Assembly: GCA_001931905.2 (NCBI GenBank)
Contig: MSJI02000878.1
Coordinates: forward strand, 62,001 to 126,000
Origin: Cladosporium sp. IMV 00045
Taxonomy: Eukaryota; Ascomycota; Dothideomycetes; Cladosporiales; Cladosporiaceae
Direction: 5' to 3'
Length of the DNA stretch: 64,000 bases
How positions within the stretch are numbered: position 1 is the stretch's first letter; each line of letters opens with the position of its first letter. Below the pieces are notes generated by a model. It saw only the letters and a program-made list of their open reading frames with translations, had not been told where the DNA came from and made no database searches. The translations under genes were made by a program, and so were the position numbers. This document shows positions 1-8,998 of this stretch, one piece after another.

Positions 1-936
1 ATATCGTTTCTTTCGAGATGGGTAGAAGAGAAGGAGAGACATCAGTCGTTCAGAGATGAAGGTCATTGATCATCCTACAAGCTCCTCATCAGAGCTCAAG
101 AAAGGTTCCGGCACCATCCTCCGAACAACTCACCCAGGTCTGCCCCTCACCTCACCTCACCATGCGATGAATCTTATTCCCGAGACCAAACGATGCCTGC
201 CATGCGACTCACGCGTGGGCCGGACGTATGCACGAATCGTAGTTGATCGCGATTTGGTTTCTTGGATTCTCCTTTGCGCAATATCTGCTGAAGCATGGGC
301 TGAAGTGATAGGTGAGCGGGGAAATGTCGGTCCTGCAGGCTCGTAGCACGCCATATCTACTTCGATGCATATCGAGCTGTCAATGATGTTTCGTGATAAG
401 CGGTGCTGATTGTATCATTTCCTCGTTGGATTGAGAGGGGCTTACTTGTTCTTTCAGGTGTTGTGCATGGAGAAGGTGTATCTACGTCGTTGTCTCGATT
501 GATGGCAGAGCATAAAAGCGCTAGTGGTTTATGAGAACAAGAAATGAAGGATGCTAGAGCAGATGCAAAGTATTAGTTCACATTCGGACACTATGAGCAG
601 TTTGCAAGACAGTACCCATCGCAAGAAGTAGAAGCTCTCTCAGCAATCAATGGCGATATGTCAGCGTCTTCAACAAGTCGCTATTGCGTGTGCTTTGGAG
701 CTCCACTTTCGATGCTCACCACTATCGCGGGCACGCAAGACGAAAACTAAATTGATCTTACAAGTTGATGTCGTTGGCTCCCGATTGATGTACATCAAAT
801 GGGTCGCTCACGCTTTTCTGGTGCATTCGACAATTGATTGCCGGCTGTTGAGTATATGCTTCTGGTTCCTCTACGCCATCTAGTGCTTTTGTTATATCTT
901 CGCTTCCTGATTTCTTATTTGAATGTTTTGTATCTA
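1..936. other. Duplicated upstream region of the transporter, no supported gene
   Basis: This stretch corresponds to 13313-14248, the upstream region of the intact transporter. Positions 76-232 match copy B without a mismatch, and 61-350 differ at about 9 sites. Small open frames at 56-346 and 650-883 exist in both copies. The second one differs mainly by amino-acid-changing substitutions, which argues against coding. It is best read as promoter or 5' flank retained after the transporter lost its first half. Confidence 0.6.
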
Positions 937-1950
937 GGATGTTCATCCTGTTCGTGCCCATGATCTATCACTTGAATCTCCTTCGCGACTGACCTGAACA
1001 TCTATGACAGCGAGGGAATTCCCGCAATCTTATGCGGCATATACACGTACCTTTTCCTCCCCAACTATCCGCAGTCCTGCAGATTCTTCTCCGAAGACGA
1101 AAAGCGCGCCATCATCGCCAATTTGCCAGCCACACAGCCCAGCTCTTCTGCAAAGACATGGGACTGGAGCCAGGCAAGGAAGCTCGTGAAGGATCCGACG
1201 TTCTCAACGTTCACTCTCTTCTGGATCTGTCATGCGATCGGAGGCTGGGGGGTAAGCACTGTACTGCCCACGGTCATCTATGAGCTGGGAATGACGGGCA
1301 CGGCTGAAGCGCAGCTGATGACCATGCCGACGTATGCTTTTGGCTGTATTTGCCTGGTCTTCATCGGCTGGTTGATTCATCGGAAGTTCGTCTCGCCGTG
1401 GTTTGCTGCCATAGCCAGTGAGAAAATCCTTCGTTTCCGTTACCGCTTTGAGAAACATCACTGACAGTTTTCCTCCAGTCGAAGCAGTGGCTCTGCTCTG
1501 CTACATCCTGCTCCTAGTCATCCACTCCGCTCTGGGCAAATACTTCATCGTCAGCATCGCTGTCGCATGCTCCGTTTGCGTCTACCCAGTCCTCTGGCCT
1601 GAGCGCATTCGCGCAGCGCACGGAACGACGACCGCGGGTCTCGCCATTGGCATTACGAATGCGAGTGCGCAACTGATGGGCATTGTTGGGCCGCAGGTTT
1701 ATCAGCCTAAGTTCGGGCCCGAGTATAAGGTTAGTTATTCTACTAGTATTGGTTTGTTGGTTGGTGCTGTCATTGCTATTGGGGGCACTTGGTGGCTGTT
1801 GAGGAGGAGAGCGAAAGAAGAAAACACAGGGAGAGACGAGGAGAAAAATGGAGAGACTGTGGAGGAGACATGGATGAATGGGGTTGGGGGGTGGGGGGGT
1901 TTAGCATACCGCAAAAAGCAGAGAGACCTAGGCTCTTCTGCGATTTGCAA
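937..1950 (+). pseudogene. Truncated MFS transporter (ACS/Dal5-like), copy A
   Basis: This is the C-terminal half of the transporter that is intact at 14298-15946. The whole first exon, intron 1 and most of exon 2 are missing. Position 934 aligns with 14248 and position 937 with 15010, so 761 bp are replaced by the two bases TA. What remains is the end of exon 2, intron 2, exon 3 (from about 995), an intact 61-bp intron at 1418-1478 and exon 4. The remaining frame is open and close to copy B, so decay is recent. The stop used in copy B is also lost, and the frame runs on to 2167 into the antisense neighbour. No start codon lies in a sensible position. A truncated transporter lacking about half its membrane segments is unlikely to work. 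Confidence 0.85.
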
Positions 1951-2067
1951 TTCTTACATACTTACCTTCTTACCTTTCGACAAACAGCTTCTCAAAGGGA
2001 AGAGAAGATGGCAAGCCACCCTCTCATCTCCCTTTGAGAACCTCTACCTCCTACTACTTCCCGTCGA

Positions 2068-2355
2068 TCACTTGTTGAAGACATCAATGAACTTACCAAC
2101 GCGCTTTCGTTGCTCGCGGTTGCCAATCGTCACCTTGTTCACCTTGCTCGTCTTGCTCACCCTGTGAGCAGAGGGAGTAGCAGGGACCTTAGGCTCAGTC
2201 TTCTTCTTGCAGCACTCAGTCTTCTTCTTGTTGCACTCAGGCTTCTCACACGGCCTTGCCACCTGGGTATTCTTGTGTTCAGGGCAGGTGCACCAGCCGA
2301 GGACTGGAGACATGAAGAGGTGACCGCAGCCGTACAAGGTGAAGATGTGGCACAT
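2068..2355 (-). CDS. Small Cys/His-rich protein, copy A
   Basis: A 95-residue single-exon protein of unknown function. It starts MCH, followed by a CGH motif, a CxC pair, a His and several later Cys, a spacing that suggests metal binding. The middle is Lys/Glu/Cys-rich and the end is basic (KVTIGNREQRKR) closing with FIDVFNK. Short proteins beginning MCH with such Cys/His pairs are common in Dothideomycetes and are usually annotated as hypothetical. The duplicate at 16140-16385 differs by 14 residues of indels, all in whole codons, which supports real coding. No signal peptide is visible. It is antisense to and overlaps the run-on frame of the broken transporter. Confidence 0.65.
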   Translation of the reverse strand: MCHIFTLYGCGHLFMSPVLGWCTCPEHKNTQVARPCEKPECNKKKTECCKKKTEPKVPATPSAHRVSKTSKVNKVTIGNREQRKRVGKFIDVFNK

Positions 2356-2408
2356 GTTAGGCGATGATGGGTGTGGAAGCTGCCAGAGCGTTCCTGTGAT
2401 CTAGGGGG

Positions 2409-3010
2409 TTAGTAGGTAGGTAGGGGTTTCGGTGGTCGTTGCTGCTGTGGAGATTGGAAAAGGGAGCTCGGGCTTGGTGTGATTTTATGCATTTCTTGCT
2501 TCCACCGGCGGCTTGTTAAGTGTTTATTGAAAGAAAATACGAGAATACAATAGGCGCTTTGTTCGTCATACAATGCATTCGAGAGAACATAGCTTTGACG
2601 GGATCGGCTGACAAAGGAGAAACCAGCCTTTGTTCCAGGACGACTCGAATCGCGGACAGTAGGCCGTCCATCAATACTGATGGTTGGTGGTTCGAGGGGG
2701 GCCATGTTTAGTGTTTCTGTATTGTCATCTAGTTTCGGTCCAGCCCCTCATGCTCGTAGTCTTCTGGGTAAAAGACTGCGCGTCCTGAAGATTGATAGAT
2801 ATCAAGACCATGGAGATTGATCTTCCCACCGGTAAAAGACCGGACCATCAATACATCTGGTGCATTATTATGGTAGGTGTCATGGCCAATAGCGCGTGAG
2901 TTTCTCGGTGTTGCAGTCATGTCAGTCTCGCAGGTCTTTGTTTGGCCACCCAGGAGAACGACTTCAAGGCGGGAGTTCCTCGAGACCTTGAGATCATCAA
3001 TTTACGCTGA
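2409..3010 (-). pseudogene. Decayed minus-strand gene relic, copy A
   Basis: Minus-strand translation gives protein-like segments shared with 16500-17010 but in different frames. Copy A keeps an open stretch ending in YEHEGLD at 2729-2920, then a stop. The continuation, which is open in copy B (YCPR...WNK), is interrupted here. Frames are broken at different places in the two copies. This looks like one ancestral Cys-containing short gene now dead in both. The family is not recognised, and non-coding conservation is the alternative. Confidence 0.3.
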
Positions 3011-3324
3011 GACCAACAGATCAAATGATCTGATACTTGCTTCAAAGGATTTGACCATGTATTGTAAAACAAGAAGGAAACCCACAACCTCACATTCGCC
3101 GGCTCACCTCGGCAGCAGTGTGGAGTGTGCAACGTCGAGCGAGCAGCGGTGGAGCTTCAAGCCAGATGTCAACTCCCCACGCTTTCACATGCTCGCTCCC
3201 TTGTCGACGTTACTGTATTGTTTCTCCCCCTCAAATGTTCAGGGAGCTGTGGACGCAATATAGATAGCACGCCCGCCGTGCCATCTTCCTTCTTCAAGAA
3301 GCACCCACTGATCGACAAGCAAAT

Positions 3325-4696
3325 ATGGACTCCGCTGATTCAATCCCCGACTCAGCTTGGAATGCGTTGGACAAGCTAGCACGAGTGCCCTTGTGGATGT
3401 GGGCAGCAGGAGCGGTTGCGGGCCTCTTCGGTATCATAGTCCTGGTATTTCCTTTCTCTGCTTTTCTACACGAGATTATGACGCGACCTCACTACGTCGA
3501 CATACTCAATGGCCAAAGACTGACCAATTGCTCTTTCAGCTCTTTATCTCGCTCTACCTGTTAGCTCCTATCCCAAGACCGCCTAGACCTTCCGAGAAGC
3601 AATTCATCACGATTGAAGACGACGGCAAGATCAGCAAGCTCCAATCACTCCCTTGTTGGTACGACAACCATGTCGCGTTGCGCAAAATGGCCCAAGACGG
3701 CCTCATATCGTCTAAGGAAGCACACCAGGCCGCCGATGCGGAGCTTTTCATGACACTAGTTGTCCCTGCATTCAACGAACAAGATCGTTTGAGCGGCATG
3801 TTGGAAGAAGCGGTTGAGTATCTCGAGGCACAGTACGGACACCACGGTACGAAGAGTAAGAGCAGCAGCAATGGAAATATGCAGGCTACCGGTAGACAAG
3901 CCGATCCCTGGAGAGGTTGGGAGATTCTGCTTGTGAGCGACGGCAGCACAGACCAGACGATTGCGACTGCATTGCAATTCGCAAAGACTCATCAGTTGAA
4001 CAAAGCACCACCTACACCTGCAGGACCATGGAAATCCAGCCTTAAACCGACCAATATTCGCCCTGGCACAATCAGGGTCGTGAACTTGGAACAGAACCGC
4101 GGAAAGGGAGGAGCCGTCACCCATGGCATGAGGCATGCTAGAGGCACGTATGTCGTGTTTGCAGACGCAGATGGTGCGAGCCGATTCAGCGATCTCGGTG
4201 CCCTTGTCCAAGCCTGTGAGAAAACAAAGGACGCGCAGGGTCGCGCCGTTGGTGTCGGAAGCAGAGCACACATGGTCGGCACAGAAGCTGTCGTCAAGGT
4301 ACGTGCAATCTATGCATTTGACAAGGACGACGATACTGACAGATCTCTTAGCGCTCCTTCCTCCGCAACACCCTCATGCACTCCTTCCACCTGCTCCTCC
4401 GCCTCCTCACCACACCCAAAACAGCACAGGTCAAAGACACTCAGTGCGGTTTCAAGCTGTTCACCCGCCCATCTCTCCCTTACATCGTGCCGTACATGCA
4501 CTCCGAAGGCTGGATCTTCGACGTCGAGATGCTCATGTTGGCCGAGAGCGCAGACATTCCCATGGTCGAGGTGCCTATTGGTTGGAAGGAGGTCAAGGGG
4601 AGCAAGCTGAATGTTGTTTGGGATAGTTTGGGCATGGCGTTCGGGTTGGCTCTTTTGAGGGCGGCTTGGGGGTTGGGTGTGTATAAGAGGGAGTAG
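3325..4696 (+). CDS. ALG5: Dolichyl-phosphate beta-glucosyltransferase ALG5, copy A
   Basis: Makes dolichyl-phosphate-glucose from UDP-glucose at the ER membrane, the donor for the last three glucoses of the N-glycan precursor. Exons are 3325-3444, 3540-4298 and 4352-4696, giving 407 residues, longer than the yeast enzyme (334). An N-terminal membrane segment lies at about 21-48. The GT2 core follows: VVPAFNEQDRL, LLVSDGSTDQT, NRGKGGAVTHG, then DADGA as the metal/nucleotide motif. The family-specific tail has KDTQCGFKLFTR, an EGWIFDVE block and GSKLNVVWDS. Introns are phase 0. The paralogue at 17343-18717 is nearly identical in protein. ALG5 is normally single-copy, so two intact copies are unusual. 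Confidence 0.93.
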
Positions 4697-4972
4697 GTGT
4701 ATGTAGGGGCTGAACAAAGTTTTGACTACGTTATCGCGAGAGTTGCAGAGTGAGAGTCATGTTCTCGGTCTCAGTCTTACCGCTAAGGTGACTGGTCACG
4801 TGCGTTAATGCGAATGCTGGTTGCTCCTTCCGCTCACTCGCGCCTTCCTCGCGACTCGTAAAATAACTCGACTGCGCGTATCTCTTCTCGTCCGGACCTC
4901 CCCATTCCTTCCCAGTAACCTTCCCATGCAAAACCCAAGAAACAGAGGCATCCCAACCACCTGACCGCCACC

Positions 4973-5776
4973 ATGTCCGACGTCAGCACGACCAGGGAAC
5001 AACGCGGCAGGAAACGCAAGGCCTACGATGCATTAGACAAGACATCCGAAAAACCTATGCCTTCGCTGCGAAATCCATCGAACATGCCTCCAAGGTAGGA
5101 ACAAGCTCACTTAGCCACACCGCTTCATATCACTAACGTCACAAGCTCCGCATATGGTGAAATGGCGACCATCGAGGTCGGCATCGAGGAGCAAAAGCGC
5201 ACCTTCTACGCCTACAGAGGACTATTGTCCTTCTACTCCGGCTACTTTCAGGCCGCTCTGAAAGGCTCATGGGCCGAGGCCGAGACGGGCCGTTTCGTGT
5301 TTGATGAAGAGGACATTGATGTCGTCGAACGCTTCGTCTTGTGGCTCAATTCTAGGAGGATTACCGACAAAACGCCTGAGCTTGAGTTCGACATCATTAT
5401 CCGCCTGTGGCTCTTCGCTGACAGGCGCGATATACCATTGCTCATGAACGAAATGATCGATTGTTTGCAGCGAGCTATCATAGAGCGAACCACTATGCCA
5501 GTCGAATCCCTCCATTTGGTCTACGAAAATACCTCGCCGAGTTGTCCGCTGCGGCGCATGCTTGTTGAAACTTTCAGGAATTTGTGCAATCCAAATAATT
5601 TCAGCGTGGAAGCATACATCGATATGTGGCCCAAGCAAGCTTTGTGGGATCTAGCCAAAGCACTCTGCACCATACCACGTCCCGACCTGTCTTCGTTGGA
5701 GCTATTTGAGCAGGCCAGTATGTGCCGATTCCACGTTCACGAAGATGGCGTTCGCTGTCCAGTCAAACAACCATAG
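4973..5776 (+). CDS. BTB/POZ-domain protein, copy A (intact)
   Basis: 250 residues from two exons (4973-5094, 5146-5776), with a CTAAC branch site just before the acceptor. The N-terminal 40 residues are basic and disordered. A BTB/POZ-like fold follows: the ATIEVG strand, TFYAYRGLLSFYSGYFQAAL (the conserved H/Y-x-x-LL-x-x-S-x-YF pattern), an acidic strand ending in VERFVLWL, then a helical LWLFADRRDIPLLMNE segment. The C-terminus has a CRFHVHEDGVRCPVK motif. Such stand-alone BTB proteins are greatly expanded in Dothideomycetes, mostly without known function; some act as Cul3 adaptors elsewhere. No other domain is visible. The duplicate at 18950-19911 is a pseudogene, so this is the working copy. 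Confidence 0.85.
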
Positions 5777-6202
5777 GCCATCAACGACAACATTTGACCT
5801 GGTGCTTCGATGGGTTTATCGACTGCTTCGCAGACTCCGGCAGCTCTACTGCGTACGGGCGATCAGACTTCCTTTGGATCCGCGAGGTTCTGGTGGTCGG
5901 CTTGGAAATATTACATTATGGTCATGGAAGGGACGACAGGGATGTGCGGTTGATGGTAAGGATTCCAAGGAAGTGCAGGCCCATCAGGGCGTGGGGGAAT
6001 CATTCTTACCCAAAGTAGTTATGGTCAAGGAACAACGTGGGCGTGTCATGCGGGAAGACACAAGAACCGAGAATACGTAAAAATGCAGAATCAACATAAT
6101 GGTTCATTCGTTCATTCGTTACACTTAACATATCAATCTGATCGCAACAAAGCAGCAAGTAGCATTACCTCCCCTTCACTCCCTCACATCAGATCAACAG
6201 AT

Positions 6203-7515
6203 CTAGTAAGCATCAGTCCTAGCAGCCTGCTCCCTCTTCTCCCTGCCCTTCTCCGCAATGCCCTCCTGGTGCAGCGCCGTGCCGGCTTTCTCCATGAGCT
6301 TGCCCATCGTCGAGTCTTTCCTCTTGTCTTGCGGGTCGTCGTGCGTGCTGAGGTTGTTGTTGTTGTTGCCGCTGCCGTAGGTGTTGCTGCCGACGCCTCC
6401 GGTGGTGGTGCCGGCGCCGACGCCGGTGGTCTGGGATGTTTGTTAGTATGGTCTGACTGGGTATGAGGGGTTTGCGGTTTGATGGTGAAGGGGACTTACG
6501 CCGTGCGTGCCATGCGTGCCAGTCGCGGATGAGCCGTAGCTCTTGGAGTTGTCGGAATCGACTCGCGGGTCGGCCTTGTTAGCCATGTTGGAGTCATGGG
6601 GACCGGCGTTTGTGGAACCGTAGCCGGAGGTCGTGGTGCTGGAACCCAGGCCGCTGGTGCCGGTTGTGGATGAGCCGTAGCCGGTGTTGCTGCTGTAGGC
6701 TTTGCTGTTGTCGGAATCGACTCTGGGGTCGGCCTTGTTAGCTAGGTTGGAGTCGTGAGGGCCGGCGTTGGAGGAGCCATAGCCGGTGGTCGTGCTGGAT
6801 CCAAGACCGCTAGTGCCGGTGGTTCTGGATGAGTCGAGGCCGGAGGTGCCTGTCGAGCCAATGCCTGAAGAACCAAGGCCGCTAGTGCCCGTAGTTCTAG
6901 ACGAGTCGAGGCCTGAAGAGTGAAGGCCGCTAGTGCCAGTGGTCCTCGACGAGTCAAGGCCGGAAGTGGTGTTAGATCCAAGACCAGAGGTGCCAGTCGA
7001 GCCGTACGCTCCTGTGTTGGTCGAGTCGAAGGCATTACCGGTCGAACCGTAACCGCCAGTCGCGGACCTTGAGCTGTCGATGCCTCTGCCGTCGCTATCT
7101 ATCCTAGGGTCGGCGCGGTTGGCAGTGTCGGTGGAGTGGGGGCCGGTGGTGGTCGGACCACCATGGGTGGTGCTCGAGCCGTAAGTGCCGGTGTTGCCGT
7201 AGCCCTTGCTGTTGTCGGAGTCGACTCTCGCTGTGGTGTGTCGGTTAGGAAGTTGTTTTGAGTTTTGGGTTTCACTGATCTTTCACTCACGATCCACCTT
7301 GTTGGCCATGTCAGAGCTGTGAGGGCCCTTGGTAGTGGGAGCTGGGCCGTAGGCACCGGAGCTCAAGTTGTCAGAACCGGGACCGGAACCGGTGATGTTG
7401 GTAGAGCCATAGGCATCGCCTTGGCGACCTAAAGAACATTCCAGTCAGCGATGAGATCGATCATCTCAATGGGAATTAACATACCAGCCAAGCTGTCAGA
7501 GGTGTTGTAGGACAT
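6203..7515 (-). CDS. DPRVDSD-repeat disordered protein (LEA-like or cell-surface type)
   Basis: A 375-residue protein from four exons read on the minus strand: 7515-7485, 7428-7291, 7230-6500 and 6430-6203. All junctions keep frame and have GTATGT, GTGAGT or GTAAGT donors. It is almost entirely Gly/Ser/Thr-rich. The unit GPH(S/D)(S/T)(N/D)xANKxDPRVDSD occurs four times. Between two of them is an array of SSRTTGTSGLGSS-like repeats. The C-terminus is different: a charged, probably helical tail with DSTMGKLMEKAGTALHQEG. Fungal proteins with this repeat and tail are usually annotated as putative cell surface or stress (LEA-like) proteins; there is no signal peptide here. Intrinsic disorder and stress protection are inferences from composition. 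Confidence 0.8.
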
Positions 7516-8329
7516 GATATTCGTAAAATTGGATCAAGTTGAAGGATTGGTGTTTTGAAGTTTGGAGTATGATGCAGGTAGGAATAGAAAACCTCTTACA
7601 GGTCCGGGAAAGGGTAAATCTTTATAGATCTTGATCAGCTTCCAGTGGCCACGTCCAAGTCCCTAGCACGACTTGTCGTGGACCAAGTTTTGTGTCGTCA
7701 AGCTCCCCAGATCGATGTCACAGGCATTCGACATGTCGTCACCGGCACCACTCCTCTCTATAACCCTGCAGGTAGTCATCGAAAGGGTCCTTGGCCAGGT
7801 TTAGACAGGAAGACATCATAGTATCGCTCGCGTGGGTCTCAAAGGAGCAAGACCACGTGTACCGCATACGTATGCGAAATGTGAGCCATACGCGAAGACT
7901 GGACCGATGATACGACAACATACCACTGACCTGCAGAGCTCTTTTGCTGTAGAACTCTAATTGCCCTGTTTGTTTGTTTAGCATTGGCGATTCTTGGTAG
8001 AAGCAGCCCTAGAGGGAAGACGAGCCCCACCGCGGCTAGACTGCATGGGGAGCTTCTTCGAGGGGAAGATGAGAACCGATTTGCTGATGATGAGGCGTTC
8101 GCCGACGCAGACGATCAAGCGTGATTAGACGTTTTGAGAAGCGCTCTTTCAGATCGATCGATCGATTTGAATAGGCAATACCAGTCCTAATTTGGATATG
8201 CTCATCGCTCTTCGATCTGTGGGTCCGCACGCTTCGTGCGAAGCGCTATCCGATTTAAATAGGCCTAGCGTAATGCTACCGTCGCACGCCGTCGTATTAA
8301 TCGTCGTCGTAGTATAGGGCTCCGAGGCA
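7516..8329. other. Upstream region of the repeat protein, no gene seen
   Basis: This stretch holds the promoter of the minus-strand repeat gene. Only short chance frames are present. A perfect 7-bp-arm hairpin (CGCTTCG TG CGAAGCG) lies near 8231-8246, at the start of the AT-step-rich block that follows. Confidence 0.5.
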
Positions 8330-8523
8330 GTTAGTTATCTAGCTAAGGGGACCTCCGAGGGTATAGTAGTAGTTCTTTAAATAATAGCCTATTTTAACTC
8401 CTTTAATAGCGACTATAGCGATATCTTTAGGCTATAGCCTATACCTTCGCCTATACTAGCCTCGTAGGCCTCGTAGGCCTCGTCGTCGATACCGCCGCCT
8501 CCGTCGCTTTTACTAGCTCCTTC
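8330..8523. other. RIP-mutated relic of a repeat
   Basis: In these 194 bp there is not one CpA and not one TpG dinucleotide, while TpA occurs about 28 times between 8341 and 8520 and CpG stays common. This is the expected end state of repeat-induced point mutation, which converts CpA to TpA on either strand. The block ends exactly where the unmutated LTR begins. The original element cannot be identified. Confidence 0.75.
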
Positions 8524-8739
8524 TGTCACGGGCGGACGTCAGGACGTAGGTGTAGATGCTAACAGGAATAGATACGGTTCACTACGACTAACCTACAGAC
8601 AGGTTATATGACTAGGACGTAGCTCGAAGAGCTACGAATGAGGTTCTGAGCGGATTTCTCAGGTGAAGCCGACTCTCGGCTCACCTGCCGTACTAAAAGC
8701 AACAATGCTATAGGCATGTCACGGGCCTGGCCCGTGACA
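8524..8739 (-). mobile_element. 3' LTR of a Ty3/gypsy chromovirus
   Basis: A 216-bp segment bounded by TGTCACGGGC and GCCCGTGACA, the TG...CA form of an LTR with 10-bp inverted termini. On the minus strand it is directly preceded by a purine-rich tract (GAAGGAGGGTAA), the expected plus-strand primer, and by the end of pol. The first 23 bases of the LTR are a perfect palindrome with 11-bp arms (8717-8739). CpA and TpG are present at normal levels, so unlike the flanking block it has not been RIP-mutated. The partner LTR is not in the window. Confidence 0.75.
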
Positions 8740-8781
8740 TTACCCTCCTTCTAGGCAAGTGACTCCTGGCACTTTCCATAC

Positions 8782-8978
8782 TCACGGCATGGTCTGCGGA
8801 CGAGGTTTGTCAGGGTATCGGCGATGGAAGTTGCGTACCATGCCAGGCACGTCTTCGCAGATGGCCCAAGCTGGTTCGGTGGTCGGTACATCGTACCCAG
8901 CCCATCTTACTACATAGCGAAGGCGTGGCTTGCCCCCTCTGCCGCGGCGGTCAGTGAATGAGTCGACGATCTCTTCAA
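8782..8978 (-). mobile_element. Chromodomain end of retrotransposon pol polyprotein
   Basis: The minus-strand frame runs from the gap to a stop at 8782. It encodes [14 protein letters not shown], then RYVVRWAGY, then [10 protein letters not shown] and [11 protein letters not shown]. That is the chromodomain fold found at the C-terminus of integrase in Ty3/gypsy chromoviruses: a VEEI strand, Y(L/V)V(K/R)W.GY, then a W and helix. It is cut by the assembly gap, so reverse transcriptase, RNase H and the integrase core are not visible. Its orientation and distance to the LTR fit a single element reading right to left. Confidence 0.85.
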
Positions 8979-8998
8979 NNNNNNNNNNNNNNNNNNNN
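8979..8998. other. Assembly gap (20 N)
   Basis: Twenty N bases join the retroelement end to the middle of a host gene. The fixed length suggests a placeholder, so the true gap is unknown and probably contains the rest of the retrotransposon and the 5' part of the following gene. Any reading frame crossing it is artificial. Confidence 0.95.

Larger units (their letters stand above)
5..6035 (+). repeat. Segmental duplication, copy A
   Basis: This segment matches 13317-20140 in the same orientation. Shared order: MFS transporter, small antisense Cys/His protein, decayed relic, ALG5, BTB gene. Similarity starts within the first few bases of the window, so the left boundary may lie outside it. 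On the right, weak similarity continues past the BTB stop to about 6035. Identity is uneven: about 94-97% upstream of the transporter, about 95% in ALG5 exons, about 80% in ALG5 intron 1, and roughly 60% or less in the BTB gene. Copy A lacks 761 bp of the transporter. Boundaries are approximate because they come from visual alignment. Confidence 0.9.

Noticed and set aside
56..346. 96-residue frame conserved in both duplication copies (also 13369-13659)
   Set aside because: Conservation is explained by the duplication itself. There is no domain and no codon bias evidence, and the four residue changes among nine base changes do not favour coding.
650..883. 77-residue frame in both copies (also 13964-14197)
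   Set aside because: Most differences between the copies change the amino acid, which is unlike a constrained gene. It lies in the transporter upstream region.
8930..8998. One continuous plus-strand frame running from retroelement sequence through the N gap into the RG/RS-rich gene
   Set aside because: The frame crosses unknown bases. Left of the gap the coding strand is the minus strand (chromodomain), so the join is artificial.
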